A program made the position numbers and the translations under genes. Below are positions 7,369 to 15,232 of a DNA stretch of 16,030 nucleotides, in pieces (within the stretch, counting starts at the first letter, position 1; each line of letters begins with the position of its first letter). Source of the stretch: an uncultured Clostridia bacterium (lineage in GTDB: Bacteria; Bacillota; Clostridia; Lachnospirales; Anaerotignaceae); the NCBI GenBank assembly GCA_937888765.1, contig CALASU010000227.1:1-16030 (forward strand). Direction: 5' to 3'. Below the pieces are notes generated by a model. The model was not told the origin of the DNA and ran no database searches. It worked only from the letters and a program-made list of their open reading frames with translations.

Positions 7369-7424
7369 AAACTGTGGCACTAGTCTACAGTTTCCTTGGA
7401 AGTCGGCGCAGGCCGGCTTTTGTT
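7369..7424 (+). terminator. Riboswitch expression platform with terminator-like hairpin
   Basis: After the aptamer, AAACTGT (7369-7375) can pair with ACAGTTT (7387-7393). Then AAGTCGGC, loop GCAG, GCCGGCTT (7400-7419) form an 8-bp stem followed by TTTTG. This fits lysine-dependent termination before asd. I could not settle the competing antiterminator pairing by eye. The T tract is short. Confidence 0.65.
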
Positions 7425-7458
7425 ATTTCAGTAAAAAGTAAGAAAGAAGGAATCCCAA

Positions 7459-8451
7459 ATGAAAAAGATCAATCTCGCTGTCGTTGGTGCAACCGGTATG
7501 GTAGGCAGAACTTTCCTGAAGGTTCTGGAAGAAAGACAGCTCCCTATTGAAAATTTCTACGTAATGGCATCTGCTCGTTCCGCAGGCAAAACACTGGAAT
7601 TCAACGGTAAGGAATACGTTGTGGAAGAACTGACAGAACATTCCTTTGATAAACCCATTGATATCGCTCTGTTCTCCGCAGGCGGCGGCACAAGCGAAAA
7701 ATTCGCCCCCATTGCAGCAGCGCATGGCTGTATCGTTATCGACAACAGCTCTCAGTGGCGTATGGACCCCGAAGTTCCTCTGATCGTTCCCGAAGTAAAC
7801 CCCGAAGACATCAGCTGGCACAAAAACATCATCGCTAACCCCAACTGCTCCACAATTCAGGCGATGGTTGCACTGAAACCTCTGGATGACAAATACAAAA
7901 TCAAACGTGTGGTTTACTCCACATATCAGGCAGTATCCGGCGCAGGCGTAGCAGGCTGGCAAGATCTGGAAAACGGTATCAAGGGTGAAGCACCAAAAAA
8001 ATTCCCTTATCCTATTGCAGGTAACTGTCTTCCTCACATTGACGTATTCTGCGACAACGGATACACAAAAGAAGAAATGAAAATGGTTAACGAAACAAGA
8101 AAAATCTTAGGTGACGATGAAATCAAAATCACAGCCACAACAGTAAGAGTACCTGTATTTAACAGTCACAGTGAATCAATCAACGTAGAACTTAAGAAAC
8201 CGTTTGAATTAGATGAAGTATTTGAATTACTAAGAAACTCAGAAGGTATTGTAGTACAGGACGATGTTAAAAACAACATTTATCCTATGGCTATTACAGC
8301 AACAGGAACAGATGATACTTATGTAGGCAGAATAAGACGTGACGAAAGTGTTGACAACGGACTTAACTTGTGGGTAGTTGCAGATAACATAAGAAAAGGT
8401 GCAGCATCAAATGCAGTACAGATTGCAGAAAAAATTATGAACAAAAACTAA
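7459..8451 (+). CDS. asd: Aspartate-semialdehyde dehydrogenase (composition break inside gene)
   Basis: This enzyme reduces aspartyl phosphate to aspartate semialdehyde with NADPH. That is the branch-point step for diaminopimelate/lysine, threonine and methionine. The 330-residue protein is complete. It has the NADP motif GATGMVG at residues 10-16, the catalytic Cys130 in ANPNCST, Gln157 in YQAVSGAG, and the His237 region RVPVFNSHSES. The ATG follows AAGGAA. It is preceded by a lysine riboswitch. Odd point: the first 195 codons use nine CTG, two CTC and one CTT for 12 leucines. The remaining 135 codons use TTA, CTT, CTA and TTG for seven leucines, with no CTG. The protein reads through without a frame or motif error, so any join fell in a well-aligned conserved stretch. 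Confidence 0.95.
   Translation: MKKINLAVVGATGMVGRTFLKVLEERQLPIENFYVMASARSAGKTLEFNGKEYVVEELTEHSFDKPIDIALFSAGGGTSEKFAPIAAAHGCIVIDNSSQWRMDPEVPLIVPEVNPEDISWHKNIIANPNCSTIQAMVALKPLDDKYKIKRVVYSTYQAVSGAGVAGWQDLENGIKGEAPKKFPYPIAGNCLPHIDVFCDNGYTKEEMKMVNETRKILGDDEIKITATTVRVPVFNSHSESINVELKKPFELDEVFELLRNSEGIVVQDDVKNNIYPMAITATGTDDTYVGRIRRDESVDNGLNLWVVADNIRKGAASNAVQIAEKIMNKN
7985..8110. other. Composition/codon-use boundary within asd
   Basis: Between the last left-style leucine codons and the first TTA at 8107-8109, the DNA changes from CTG-rich, moderate-GC coding to AT-rich coding with TTA/CTT. All genes to the right share the AT-rich style and all genes to the left share the CTG style. The zone could be a chimeric assembly join or a recombination point. 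The exact base cannot be placed by eye. Confidence 0.7.
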
Positions 8452-8474
8452 TGTTTTTTGAAAGGGATGATTTT

Positions 8475-9359
8475 ATGAAAAACACAGTTTTTACCGGTTC
8501 AGCCGTTGCTTTGGTCACACCTTTTAACGAACAGGGTGTTGACTTCCCAAAACTTGGCGAACTGATAGAATGGCACATTGATAACGGTACTGACGCAATC
8601 GTTGTGTGCGGTACAACAGGTGAACCGGCAACAATGCCCGACGAAGAGCATTTAAGCGTTATTGAATATGCAGTTAAAAAAGTGAATAAAAGAGTACCTT
8701 TAATTGCAGGTACAGGCGGTAATGACACAAGACATTGCACAAACCTTTCAGTTCAGGCTGAAAAATTAGGCGCAGATGCACTTTTGCTTGTTACTCCTTA
8801 CTATAACAAAACATCTCAGAAAGGTTTACAAAAACACTTTGAAACTGTAGCAGACGCAGTAAATATTCCAATGATACTTTATAATGTTCCATCAAGAACA
8901 GGTCTTAATATATCAGTATCATGTATGAAAGAACTTGCAAAACATAAAAATATAGTCGGACTAAAAGAAGCAAGCGGTAACATATCTTATGCTATGGAAG
9001 TAATGAAAGAATGCGGAGACGAAATTGATATGTATATCGGTAACGACGATATGATTGTTCCTATGCTTGCTATGGGTTGCAAAGGTGTTATTTCAGTTCT
9101 TGCAAATGTTTTGCCTCAGGACACTCATAACATCTGCCAACTTTTCTTTGACAAGAAAACTGAAGAAAGCTCAGCCTTACAACTTAAAGTTTTAGACCTT
9201 GTTAAAGCATTGTTTATTGAAGTAAACCCAATCCCCGTTAAAACTGCTATGAATTTAATGGGTATGAATGTAGGCCCTCTTCGTCTTCCTTTATACGATA
9301 TGGAAGAGAAAAATCTTGAATTTTTAAAAGAACAGTTAAGACATTTCGGTTTAATATAA
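8475..9359 (+). CDS. dapA: 4-hydroxy-tetrahydrodipicolinate synthase
   Basis: DapA condenses pyruvate with aspartate semialdehyde, the first committed step to diaminopimelate and lysine. The 294-residue TIM barrel has all key residues. Lys164 in GLKEASG forms the Schiff base. Tyr136 and Arg141 lie in YNVPSRTG. Thr47 and Thr48 lie in GTTGE, and the Tyr pair is in TPYYNK at 108-112. I chose the ATG at 8475 (MKNTVFTGSAVALVTPF) because AAAGGGA lies 7 nt upstream. An ATG at 8451, touching the asd stop, would add eight residues not typical of the family. The gene is AT-rich, unlike the genes left of 7985. Confidence 0.97.
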   Translation: MKNTVFTGSAVALVTPFNEQGVDFPKLGELIEWHIDNGTDAIVVCGTTGEPATMPDEEHLSVIEYAVKKVNKRVPLIAGTGGNDTRHCTNLSVQAEKLGADALLLVTPYYNKTSQKGLQKHFETVADAVNIPMILYNVPSRTGLNISVSCMKELAKHKNIVGLKEASGNISYAMEVMKECGDEIDMYIGNDDMIVPMLAMGCKGVISVLANVLPQDTHNICQLFFDKKTEESSALQLKVLDLVKALFIEVNPIPVKTAMNLMGMNVGPLRLPLYDMEEKNLEFLKEQLRHFGLI

Positions 9360-9373
9360 GTGAGGTATAACAG

Positions 9374-10129
9374 ATGATAAAAATAATGTTATGTGGCTGT
9401 AACGGTAAAATGGGATATGCCATAAGTAAATTGGTTGAAAATCAGAAGGACTGCGAAATAGTTTGTGGTATTGATATAAATACAAATCAGGTTTTCCAGT
9501 ATCCCGTTTTCAAAAATTGCGATGACTATAACGGAAAAGCCGATGTAATCATTGATTTTTCTCATCCCTCCTGTACTGACTCTGTTATTTCTTATGCGGT
9601 AAAAACAAAAACACCTGCAGTTATTGCAACTACAGGTCTTGCAAAAGAGCAGATTTCAAACTTGGAAAATTGTTCAAAAGAAGTCCCATTGTTTTTCTCT
9701 GCAAATATGTCCCTTGGTGTAAACTTAATTATAAACCTTGTTTCCCAGGCATCAAAACTTTTGCAGGAAAACTTTGACATTGAAATAATAGAAAAACACC
9801 ACAATCAGAAAATCGATGCACCAAGCGGTACTGCTCTTGCTATTGCAGATGCCATCTCAAATTCAGTAGATTTTGAAACTGAGTATGTTTATGACAGACA
9901 TTCTGTCCGTAAAAAACGAGGAGCAAAAGAAATCGGTATCCATGCAGTTCGTGGCGGAAACATTGTAGGCGAACACTCTGTAATTTTTGCAGGAACAGAC
10001 GAGGTTGTTGAAATAAAACATCAGGCAACCTCTAAAGAAGTATTTGCAGTAGGCGCTGTAAAAGCCGCAAAGTTTTTATATAATAAGCCAAACGGTCTTT
10101 ACAGTATGACAGACTTAATAAACGGGTGA
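9374..10129 (+). CDS. dapB: 4-hydroxy-tetrahydrodipicolinate reductase
   Basis: DapB reduces the DapA product with NAD(P)H, the next step to diaminopimelate. The 251-residue protein has the nucleotide-binding start IKIMLCGCNGKMG (residues 2-14). The catalytic/substrate block is EKHHNQKIDAPSGTA at 140-154, with His142, His143 and Lys146. FSANMSLGVNL at 108-118 is also family-typical. TGAGG lies 8 nt before the ATG, and the gap from dapA is 14 nt. Length is normal for the family. Confidence 0.96.
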   Translation: MIKIMLCGCNGKMGYAISKLVENQKDCEIVCGIDINTNQVFQYPVFKNCDDYNGKADVIIDFSHPSCTDSVISYAVKTKTPAVIATTGLAKEQISNLENCSKEVPLFFSANMSLGVNLIINLVSQASKLLQENFDIEIIEKHHNQKIDAPSGTALAIADAISNSVDFETEYVYDRHSVRKKRGAKEIGIHAVRGGNIVGEHSVIFAGTDEVVEIKHQATSKEVFAVGAVKAAKFLYNKPNGLYSMTDLING

Positions 10130-10133
10130 TTAT

Positions 10134-10589
10134 ATGAGTTTTGTATTAAACAGAATTGACGACGTAGTGCTGGTAACAATAAACAACGTAAAAAACACCG
10201 CTCACGCTCTGGCTGATATTTTTAACGCAGTAGGTGAGGCAGATATAAATGTAGATATGATTTGCCAGACCGCACCGTATAAAGGCACAATCAATCTTTC
10301 CTTTACAATTGATAACTCCGACCTTTCAAAAACCCTTACAACAGTCGGAAATATCAAAAAAAGTGAAGATGGACTGGTAACAGAAATCAACGGCGGCAAC
10401 ACTAAAATCACAATATTCAGCGAGATTTTAAAAACCGAAAGCGGTATTGCGGGAAAATTGTTTACGGCATTAAGCAATAACGATTTACACATAAAACTGA
10501 TAACTACTTCAGATGTGGAAATATCTGTACTTGTAGATTATTCAGATGCAGACAAAGTAATGAGTATATTAGAAAAGGAATTTAATTAA
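10134..10589 (+). CDS. Stand-alone double-ACT protein, aspartokinase regulatory-domain type
   Basis: This 151-residue protein looks like the C-terminal regulatory part of a lysine/threonine-sensitive aspartokinase, without the kinase domain. The first ACT-like unit includes ALADIFNAVGEADINVDMIC and INLSFTIDNSDL. The second includes GIAGKLFTALSNNDLHIKLI followed by TTSDVEISVLVDYSDADKVM, the signature end of aspartokinase ACT domains. The ATG lies 4 nt after dapB and has its own start context, so it is not obviously a broken remnant. In some bacteria a similar beta subunit is made from an internal start within lysC. Here it is a separate gene in a dap cluster. Feedback control of a separately encoded aspartokinase is inferred. 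Confidence 0.78.
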   Translation: MSFVLNRIDDVVLVTINNVKNTAHALADIFNAVGEADINVDMICQTAPYKGTINLSFTIDNSDLSKTLTTVGNIKKSEDGLVTEINGGNTKITIFSEILKTESGIAGKLFTALSNNDLHIKLITTSDVEISVLVDYSDADKVMSILEKEFN

Positions 10590-11848
10590 TGGAACTTTTT
10601 GAAACAGAAAAAAAACAAAGTTCTGTAGTAATTGTCGGAGTGCACACAGGAAACGGTGACGAAATAAACGACTGTACCGAACAATCACTTGATGAATTGG
10701 AATTACTTGCACATACAGCAGGAGCAGTATGTGTGGGCCGTTTTGTGCAAAATAAGCAGACACCCGACAGCGCAACATATATTGGAGAAGGAAAGGCGAA
10801 TGACATTCGCCTTTTTTGCCTTGATAATGACGTGGAAATCGCCATATTTGATGACGAATTAACAGGCACACAGATAAGAAACCTTGAAGAACTTCTGGAA
10901 GTCAGAGTAATGGACAGAAGTTCCCTTATTCTTGACATTTTTGCTTCCCGTGCAAAAACTGCAGAGGGTAAATTGCAGGTAGAACTTGCACAACTAAAGT
11001 ATTATCTGTCCCGCCTTGCAGGCTCCTTTGTAAACCTTTCCCGTCAGGGCGGTGGCATCGGCACAAGAGGTCCCGGTGAAACAAAATTGGAAACTGACAG
11101 ACGTCATATAAGAAACAGAATTTCCGCCTTAAAACAGGAACTAAGCGAAGTTGAAAAAAACAGACAGACTATGCGTAAAAAACGCATTAAAGAGGGCGTT
11201 TTACAAATAGCCATTGTGGGTTACACAAATGCAGGAAAATCTACTCTTTTAAATTATCTTACCGATGCAGGAGTGTTGGCAGAGGACAAGTTATTTGCAA
11301 CTTTAGACCCCACTTCCCGAAAACTTACTTTGCCCGACGGCACAAATGCGGTTTTAACCGACACCGTTGGTTTTATAAGAAAACTGCCACACCACTTGAT
11401 AAACGCTTTTAAATCAACGCTTGAAGAAGCGGTGGTTGCGGATATGCTAATACACGTTGTTGACGGCACATCACCTGAAATGGCAAACAACATAACTGTT
11501 GCACAACAACTGTTAAAAGAATTAAAAGCAGATAACAAGCCCACAATTACGGTGTTTAACAAGTGCGACAAAGGGTCTCCTGACGTTATCGGTCTTGACA
11601 GTCCCCATATTTTAATCAGCGCAAAAACAGGTCACAATGTTGACGGACTTTTAAATAAAATAGTAGAAATTTCACCTTATCAGCGTGTGAAACTAAAGGT
11701 GTTAATTCCATACGATAAAGGAAATATAATTTCAGTTCTTTATAAAGATGCAAAAATCCTTGGTGAAAACCATACGGAAAAGGGTACTGAACTTGAGATT
11801 ATTATAGACCAACAGACAAAAAGGTTGGTGAATGATTATATTATATAA
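10589..11848 (+). CDS. hflX: GTPase HflX
   Basis: HflX is a ribosome-associated GTPase that splits or rescues stalled 70S ribosomes under stress. The 419-residue protein has the HflX N-terminal domain, with the glycine-rich linker GGGIGTRGPGETKLETDRR at 154-172. The G domain follows: G1 GYTNAGKST (211-219), DPTSRKL (240-246), G3 DTVGFI (258-263), G4 NKCD (324-327) and G5 SAKTG (344-348). The start overlaps the ACT gene stop by one base (TAATG). An odd feature is a perfect terminator-like hairpin at 10792-10817 within the coding sequence. Confidence 0.97.
   Translation: MELFETEKKQSSVVIVGVHTGNGDEINDCTEQSLDELELLAHTAGAVCVGRFVQNKQTPDSATYIGEGKANDIRLFCLDNDVEIAIFDDELTGTQIRNLEELLEVRVMDRSSLILDIFASRAKTAEGKLQVELAQLKYYLSRLAGSFVNLSRQGGGIGTRGPGETKLETDRRHIRNRISALKQELSEVEKNRQTMRKKRIKEGVLQIAIVGYTNAGKSTLLNYLTDAGVLAEDKLFATLDPTSRKLTLPDGTNAVLTDTVGFIRKLPHHLINAFKSTLEEAVVADMLIHVVDGTSPEMANNITVAQQLLKELKADNKPTITVFNKCDKGSPDVIGLDSPHILISAKTGHNVDGLLNKIVEISPYQRVKLKVLIPYDKGNIISVLYKDAKILGENHTEKGTELEIIIDQQTKRLVNDYII
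10792..10817 (+). terminator. Terminator-like hairpin inside hflX
   Basis: AAAGGCGAAT (10792-10801), loop GAC, and ATTCGCCTTT (10805-10814) form a perfect 10-bp stem. The T run extends to 10817, giving six T in all. It lies 200 nt into hflX on the coding strand and has the form of an intrinsic terminator. Whether it acts while ribosomes translate through it is unknown. Confidence 0.5.
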
Positions 11849-12464
11849 TTACAAAACAATCAAAAAAGAGGACAACTGCGAATTTATCGAGAAAAAATCA
11901 AGATTTATCTGCTACGCCTGTCCTGTCACAAATGAACAACAAGCCCTTGACTTTATAGCAAAAATAAGTAAAAATCATTATGACGCCACACATAACGTAT
12001 ATGCCTATGTTCTGAAAGAGAACAACATAAGGCGGTACAGTGATGACGGTGAGCCGTCAGGCACGGCAGGGATACCCGTTTTAGACGTTATACTAAAAGA
12101 AAACTTAGTTGACGTGTGCCTGGTAGTGACAAGGTATTTCGGCGGAACGCTGCTCGGTGCAGGGGGACTTGTAAGAGCCTATTCCAAATCTGCAAAACTG
12201 GGTGTTGATACAAGCGGAATATTAGAGAGAATGTACTGCTACTGTTACGAAATAGATGCTGACTATACACTTCTTGGAAAAATACAAAACGAAATAATGT
12301 CATACGGCTGTATTTTGGGAGAAACGCTATACACGGACAAGGTAACGGTAAAATGCTTTGTTCCGTATCATATTACAGACTTTAGTGAGAAACTGACCGA
12401 CGCCACAAACGGCAAGGTTAAAATAAATAAACATAGCGAGGGGAGATTTGTAGATGTTAACTGA
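11832..12464 (+). CDS. yigZ: YigZ/IMPACT family protein
   Basis: This is a member of the conserved YigZ/IMPACT (UPF0029) family. Its relatives in eukaryotes restrain Gcn2 signalling, while the bacterial role is poorly defined and may touch translation. The 210-residue protein carries the full family signature: YAYVLKENNIRRYSDDGEPS at 57-76, then GTAGIPVLDVI, then CLVVTRYFGGTLLGAGGLVR at 96-115. The C-terminal ferredoxin-like domain follows. It overlaps the end of hflX by 17 nt, which suggests coupled translation, and lies in a run of ribosome- and metabolism-related genes. Confidence 0.92.
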   Translation: MIILYNYKTIKKEDNCEFIEKKSRFICYACPVTNEQQALDFIAKISKNHYDATHNVYAYVLKENNIRRYSDDGEPSGTAGIPVLDVILKENLVDVCLVVTRYFGGTLLGAGGLVRAYSKSAKLGVDTSGILERMYCYCYEIDADYTLLGKIQNEIMSYGCILGETLYTDKVTVKCFVPYHITDFSEKLTDATNGKVKINKHSEGRFVDVN

Positions 12465-14124
12465 CATTCAAATAGCACAGAATGCAAAAATGCTACCTAT
12501 TGAAGAGGTGGCAAAAACTATCGGCATAGATAAGGATATGCTTGAGTTTTACGGAAAATACAAAGCAAAACTTTCAGACGAACTTATTAAAAAAACAAAG
12601 GACAACAAAGACGGAAAATTAATACTGGTTACTGCAATCAACCCTACTCCTGCAGGTGAAGGCAAAACTACTACAACAGTAGGTCTTGGACAAGCATTTC
12701 ACAAAATGGGCAAAAAGGCAATAATTGCACTTCGTGAGCCGTCAATGGGCCCTGTTATGGGTGTTAAAGGCGGTGCAGCAGGCGGCGGTTACGCTCAGGT
12801 TGTACCTATGGATGACATTAACCTGCATTTCACAGGGGATATGCACGCAATCTCTGCTGCAAACAATCTTCTTTGTGCAATGATAGACAATCACATTCAT
12901 CAGGGAAACGCCCTTAGAATTGACGTAAATTCAATTGTGTTCAAAAGAGTTGTGGATATGAACGACAGAGCACTTCGTAATATAATCGTAGGTCTTGGTG
13001 GCAAAATAAACGGCGTTCCCCGTCAGGACGGATTTATGATTACTGTGGCATCTGAAGTTATGGCTATCCTTTGCCTTGCAAATGACTTTGAAGACTTAAA
13101 GGACAAACTGGGTAAAATCTTAGTTGCCTACGATATGGACGGCAATCCTGTTACTGCAAAACAACTAAATGCAAACGGTGCAATGGCTGTTCTTTTAAAA
13201 GATGCAATTAATCCTAACCTTGTGCAGACCTTGGAAAACTCACCCTGTATTATGCACGGCGGTCCTTTTGCAAATATTGCTCACGGCTGTAACAGTATAA
13301 GAGCAACAAAATTAGGTCTTAAACTTGCAGACTACTGCATTACAGAGGCAGGTTTCGGTGCCGATTTGGGTGCGCAGAAATTCCTTGATATCAAATGCCG
13401 CCTTGGCGGTTTAAAACCCGATGCAATAGTAATTGTTGCAACTGTAAGAGCCCTTAAATATAACGGCGGTATTCCAAAAGCGGAACTTCAGGCAGAAAAT
13501 CTTGAAGCACTTAAAAAAGGTATCGTTAACTTAGAGGCACATATTGAAAATCTTCAGCAGTACGGTGTTCCCTGCATCGTTGCAATTAACGCATTTAACA
13601 CAGACACAAAGGCAGAACTTGACTTTATCGCTGATTTCTGCAAAGAAAAAGGCGCAGAGTTTGCTTTGTCAGAAGTGTTTAAAGACGGCGGCGAGGGCGG
13701 TATCGCACTGGCAGAAAAAATCATCGAAACTGTGGAAACAAAACCATCTGACTTTAAGGTTTTGTATCCTGACAATATTTCAATCAAAGATAAAATCAAA
13801 ACTATAGCAACAAAAATTTACGGTGCTGACGATGTAATTTACACTGCAAAAGCCAATAAGGAAATTGATAAACTGACAAGCCTTGGTTTTTCCGATATGC
13901 CCGTATGTATTGCAAAAACACAGTACTCCTTAAGTGATGACCAGACAAAACTGGGCAGACCAAAGGGATTTGACATCACAGTTAAAGAGGTACGTGTTTC
14001 TGCAGGTGCAGGTTTTATAGTTGTACTTACAGGCGAAATTATGACAATGCCGGGACTTCCCAAAGTTCCTGCGGCAAATAATATTGATATGTTACCAAGC
14101 GGTGAAATCGTGGGGTTGTTCTGA
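12454..14124 (+). CDS. fhs: Formate-tetrahydrofolate ligase
   Basis: Fhs joins formate to tetrahydrofolate using ATP, giving 10-formyl-THF for purine synthesis, fMet-tRNA and, in acetogens, the methyl branch of the Wood-Ljungdahl pathway. The 556-residue length is typical. The ATP-binding loop NPTPAGEGKTTTT is at 63-75, followed by REPSMGPVMGVKGGAAGGGY at 94-113 and VPMDDINLHFTGD, all hallmark sequences. GAGGGGAG lies upstream of the ATG, inside the end of yigZ with an 11-nt overlap. Presence of fhs alone does not prove acetogenesis. Confidence 0.97.
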   Translation: MLTDIQIAQNAKMLPIEEVAKTIGIDKDMLEFYGKYKAKLSDELIKKTKDNKDGKLILVTAINPTPAGEGKTTTTVGLGQAFHKMGKKAIIALREPSMGPVMGVKGGAAGGGYAQVVPMDDINLHFTGDMHAISAANNLLCAMIDNHIHQGNALRIDVNSIVFKRVVDMNDRALRNIIVGLGGKINGVPRQDGFMITVASEVMAILCLANDFEDLKDKLGKILVAYDMDGNPVTAKQLNANGAMAVLLKDAINPNLVQTLENSPCIMHGGPFANIAHGCNSIRATKLGLKLADYCITEAGFGADLGAQKFLDIKCRLGGLKPDAIVIVATVRALKYNGGIPKAELQAENLEALKKGIVNLEAHIENLQQYGVPCIVAINAFNTDTKAELDFIADFCKEKGAEFALSEVFKDGGEGGIALAEKIIETVETKPSDFKVLYPDNISIKDKIKTIATKIYGADDVIYTAKANKEIDKLTSLGFSDMPVCIAKTQYSLSDDQTKLGRPKGFDITVKEVRVSAGAGFIVVLTGEIMTMPGLPKVPAANNIDMLPSGEIVGLF

Positions 14125-14543
14125 TGGAAAGAATTATTACCCACAGTGAAGCAGAAACGATAAGCCAAGGTGAAAACCTGGGTAAAACGCTAAATTCAGG
14201 TGACGTAATTGCTCTTTACGGAGATTTGGGGTGCGGTAAAACTGCTTTTACTAAAGGTGTTGCAAAAGCACTTGGTATAAACGAAATTACCAGTCCTACA
14301 TTCACACTTGTAAATGAGCATTTAAACGGACGCCTCCCCCTCTATCACTTTGACGCTTACAGAATTGATGAGGACGGATGGCTTGACAGCGGATTTGACG
14401 AATACCTGTTCGGTGACGGTGTTTGCATAATCGAATGGTCAGAAAACATAGACAGTGTTTTGCCGGAAAATACAATTAAGATAAATATTTCCCGGGACTT
14501 AAAAACAAGTGACACAACAAGAATAATTGAAATCTCAAGGTGA
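14124..14543 (+). CDS. tsaE: tRNA t6A biosynthesis ATPase TsaE
   Basis: TsaE is the ATPase partner of the TsaB-TsaD complex that adds threonylcarbamoyl to A37 of ANN-decoding tRNAs. The 139-residue protein has the Walker A loop GDLGCGKT at 33-40, SPTFTLVNEH at 57-66, HFDAYRI at 75-81 and CIIEWSE at 101-107, all family motifs. It overlaps the fhs stop by one base (TGATG). The next gene, 5 nt downstream, is its functional partner tsaB. Confidence 0.95.
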   Translation: MERIITHSEAETISQGENLGKTLNSGDVIALYGDLGCGKTAFTKGVAKALGINEITSPTFTLVNEHLNGRLPLYHFDAYRIDEDGWLDSGFDEYLFGDGVCIIEWSENIDSVLPENTIKINISRDLKTSDTTRIIEISR

Positions 14544-14548
14544 GAATT

Positions 14549-15227
14549 ATGAAAATTTTAGCAATTGACAGTTGCAGTAACGTTGCAACAGGGGCGGTTG
14601 TTTCTGACGGAGTGGTTGTTTCGGAATTTGTTATAAACAACAAAAAAACACTCCGTAAAACTGCTTCCCGCAATAGAAAATATGCTTGCCGATGCAGACT
14701 TAACCTATAACGACATTGACCTTTTTGCATGTACTACAGGTCCAGGCTCTTTTACGGGACAGCGAATAGGTGTTGCAACACTAAAAGGTCTTGCACACGC
14801 AGTAAATAAACCCGTAGTGGGAGTTTCATCATTAAAATCCCTTGCATATAACGTAAAATACTTTGACGGTCTTATTTGCCCTATAATGGATGCAAGACGC
14901 CAGCAGGTTTATACCGCAACCTTTGACGTACAACTAAATACAATATGCGAAGACAGAGCAATGGCACTTAGCGTTTTGCTTGATGAACTAAAGGGTAAAA
15001 AGGTGATTTTTTTAGGCGATGGAGTTGCATCATTTAAAGATATAATTACCGACACATTAGGTGACAATGCCTTTTTTGCACCCCCAAATCTTGTTAATTC
15101 AAGAGGAAGCAGCGTGGCAATGTGTGCGATGGAAACGGAAAACCACCAGAGATACGACCAGTTATTACCAAGTTATTTAAGAATGTCCCAGGCGGAAAGG
15201 GAATTACAAAACAAAAATAAGGAGTGA
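14549..15227 (+). pseudogene. tsaB: TsaB, tRNA t6A biosynthesis factor, with apparent frameshift
   Basis: TsaB is the non-catalytic partner of TsaD in t6A synthesis. The gene starts at ATG 14549 (MKILAIDSCSNVATGAVVSD), the expected N-terminus, after AAGGTGAG. At an A7 run (14642-14648) this frame runs on to a stop at 14708-14710. The family sequence resumes in the next frame with HSVKLLPAIENMLADADLTY, then TTGPGSFTGQRIGVATLKGL, CPIMDARRQQVYTA and PSYLRMSQAERE. Removing one A, or adding two bases, rejoins a normal TsaB of about 225 residues. Because TsaB is generally essential, a sequence or assembly error or a slippage event is more likely than gene loss. An isolated frame from 14682 would lack the N-terminal strand of the ASKHA fold. 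Confidence 0.9.
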
Positions 15228-15232
15228 ATACA

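Noticed and set aside
7193..7424. T-box leader before asd
   Set aside because: No specifier loop or T-box AGGGTGGNACCGCG-type sequence. The conserved blocks are those of the lysine riboswitch.
14636..14651. Programmed -1 frameshift in tsaB
   Set aside because: The A7 run looks slippery, but a -1 shift leads to a TAA within four codons. The required change is +1 or -2.
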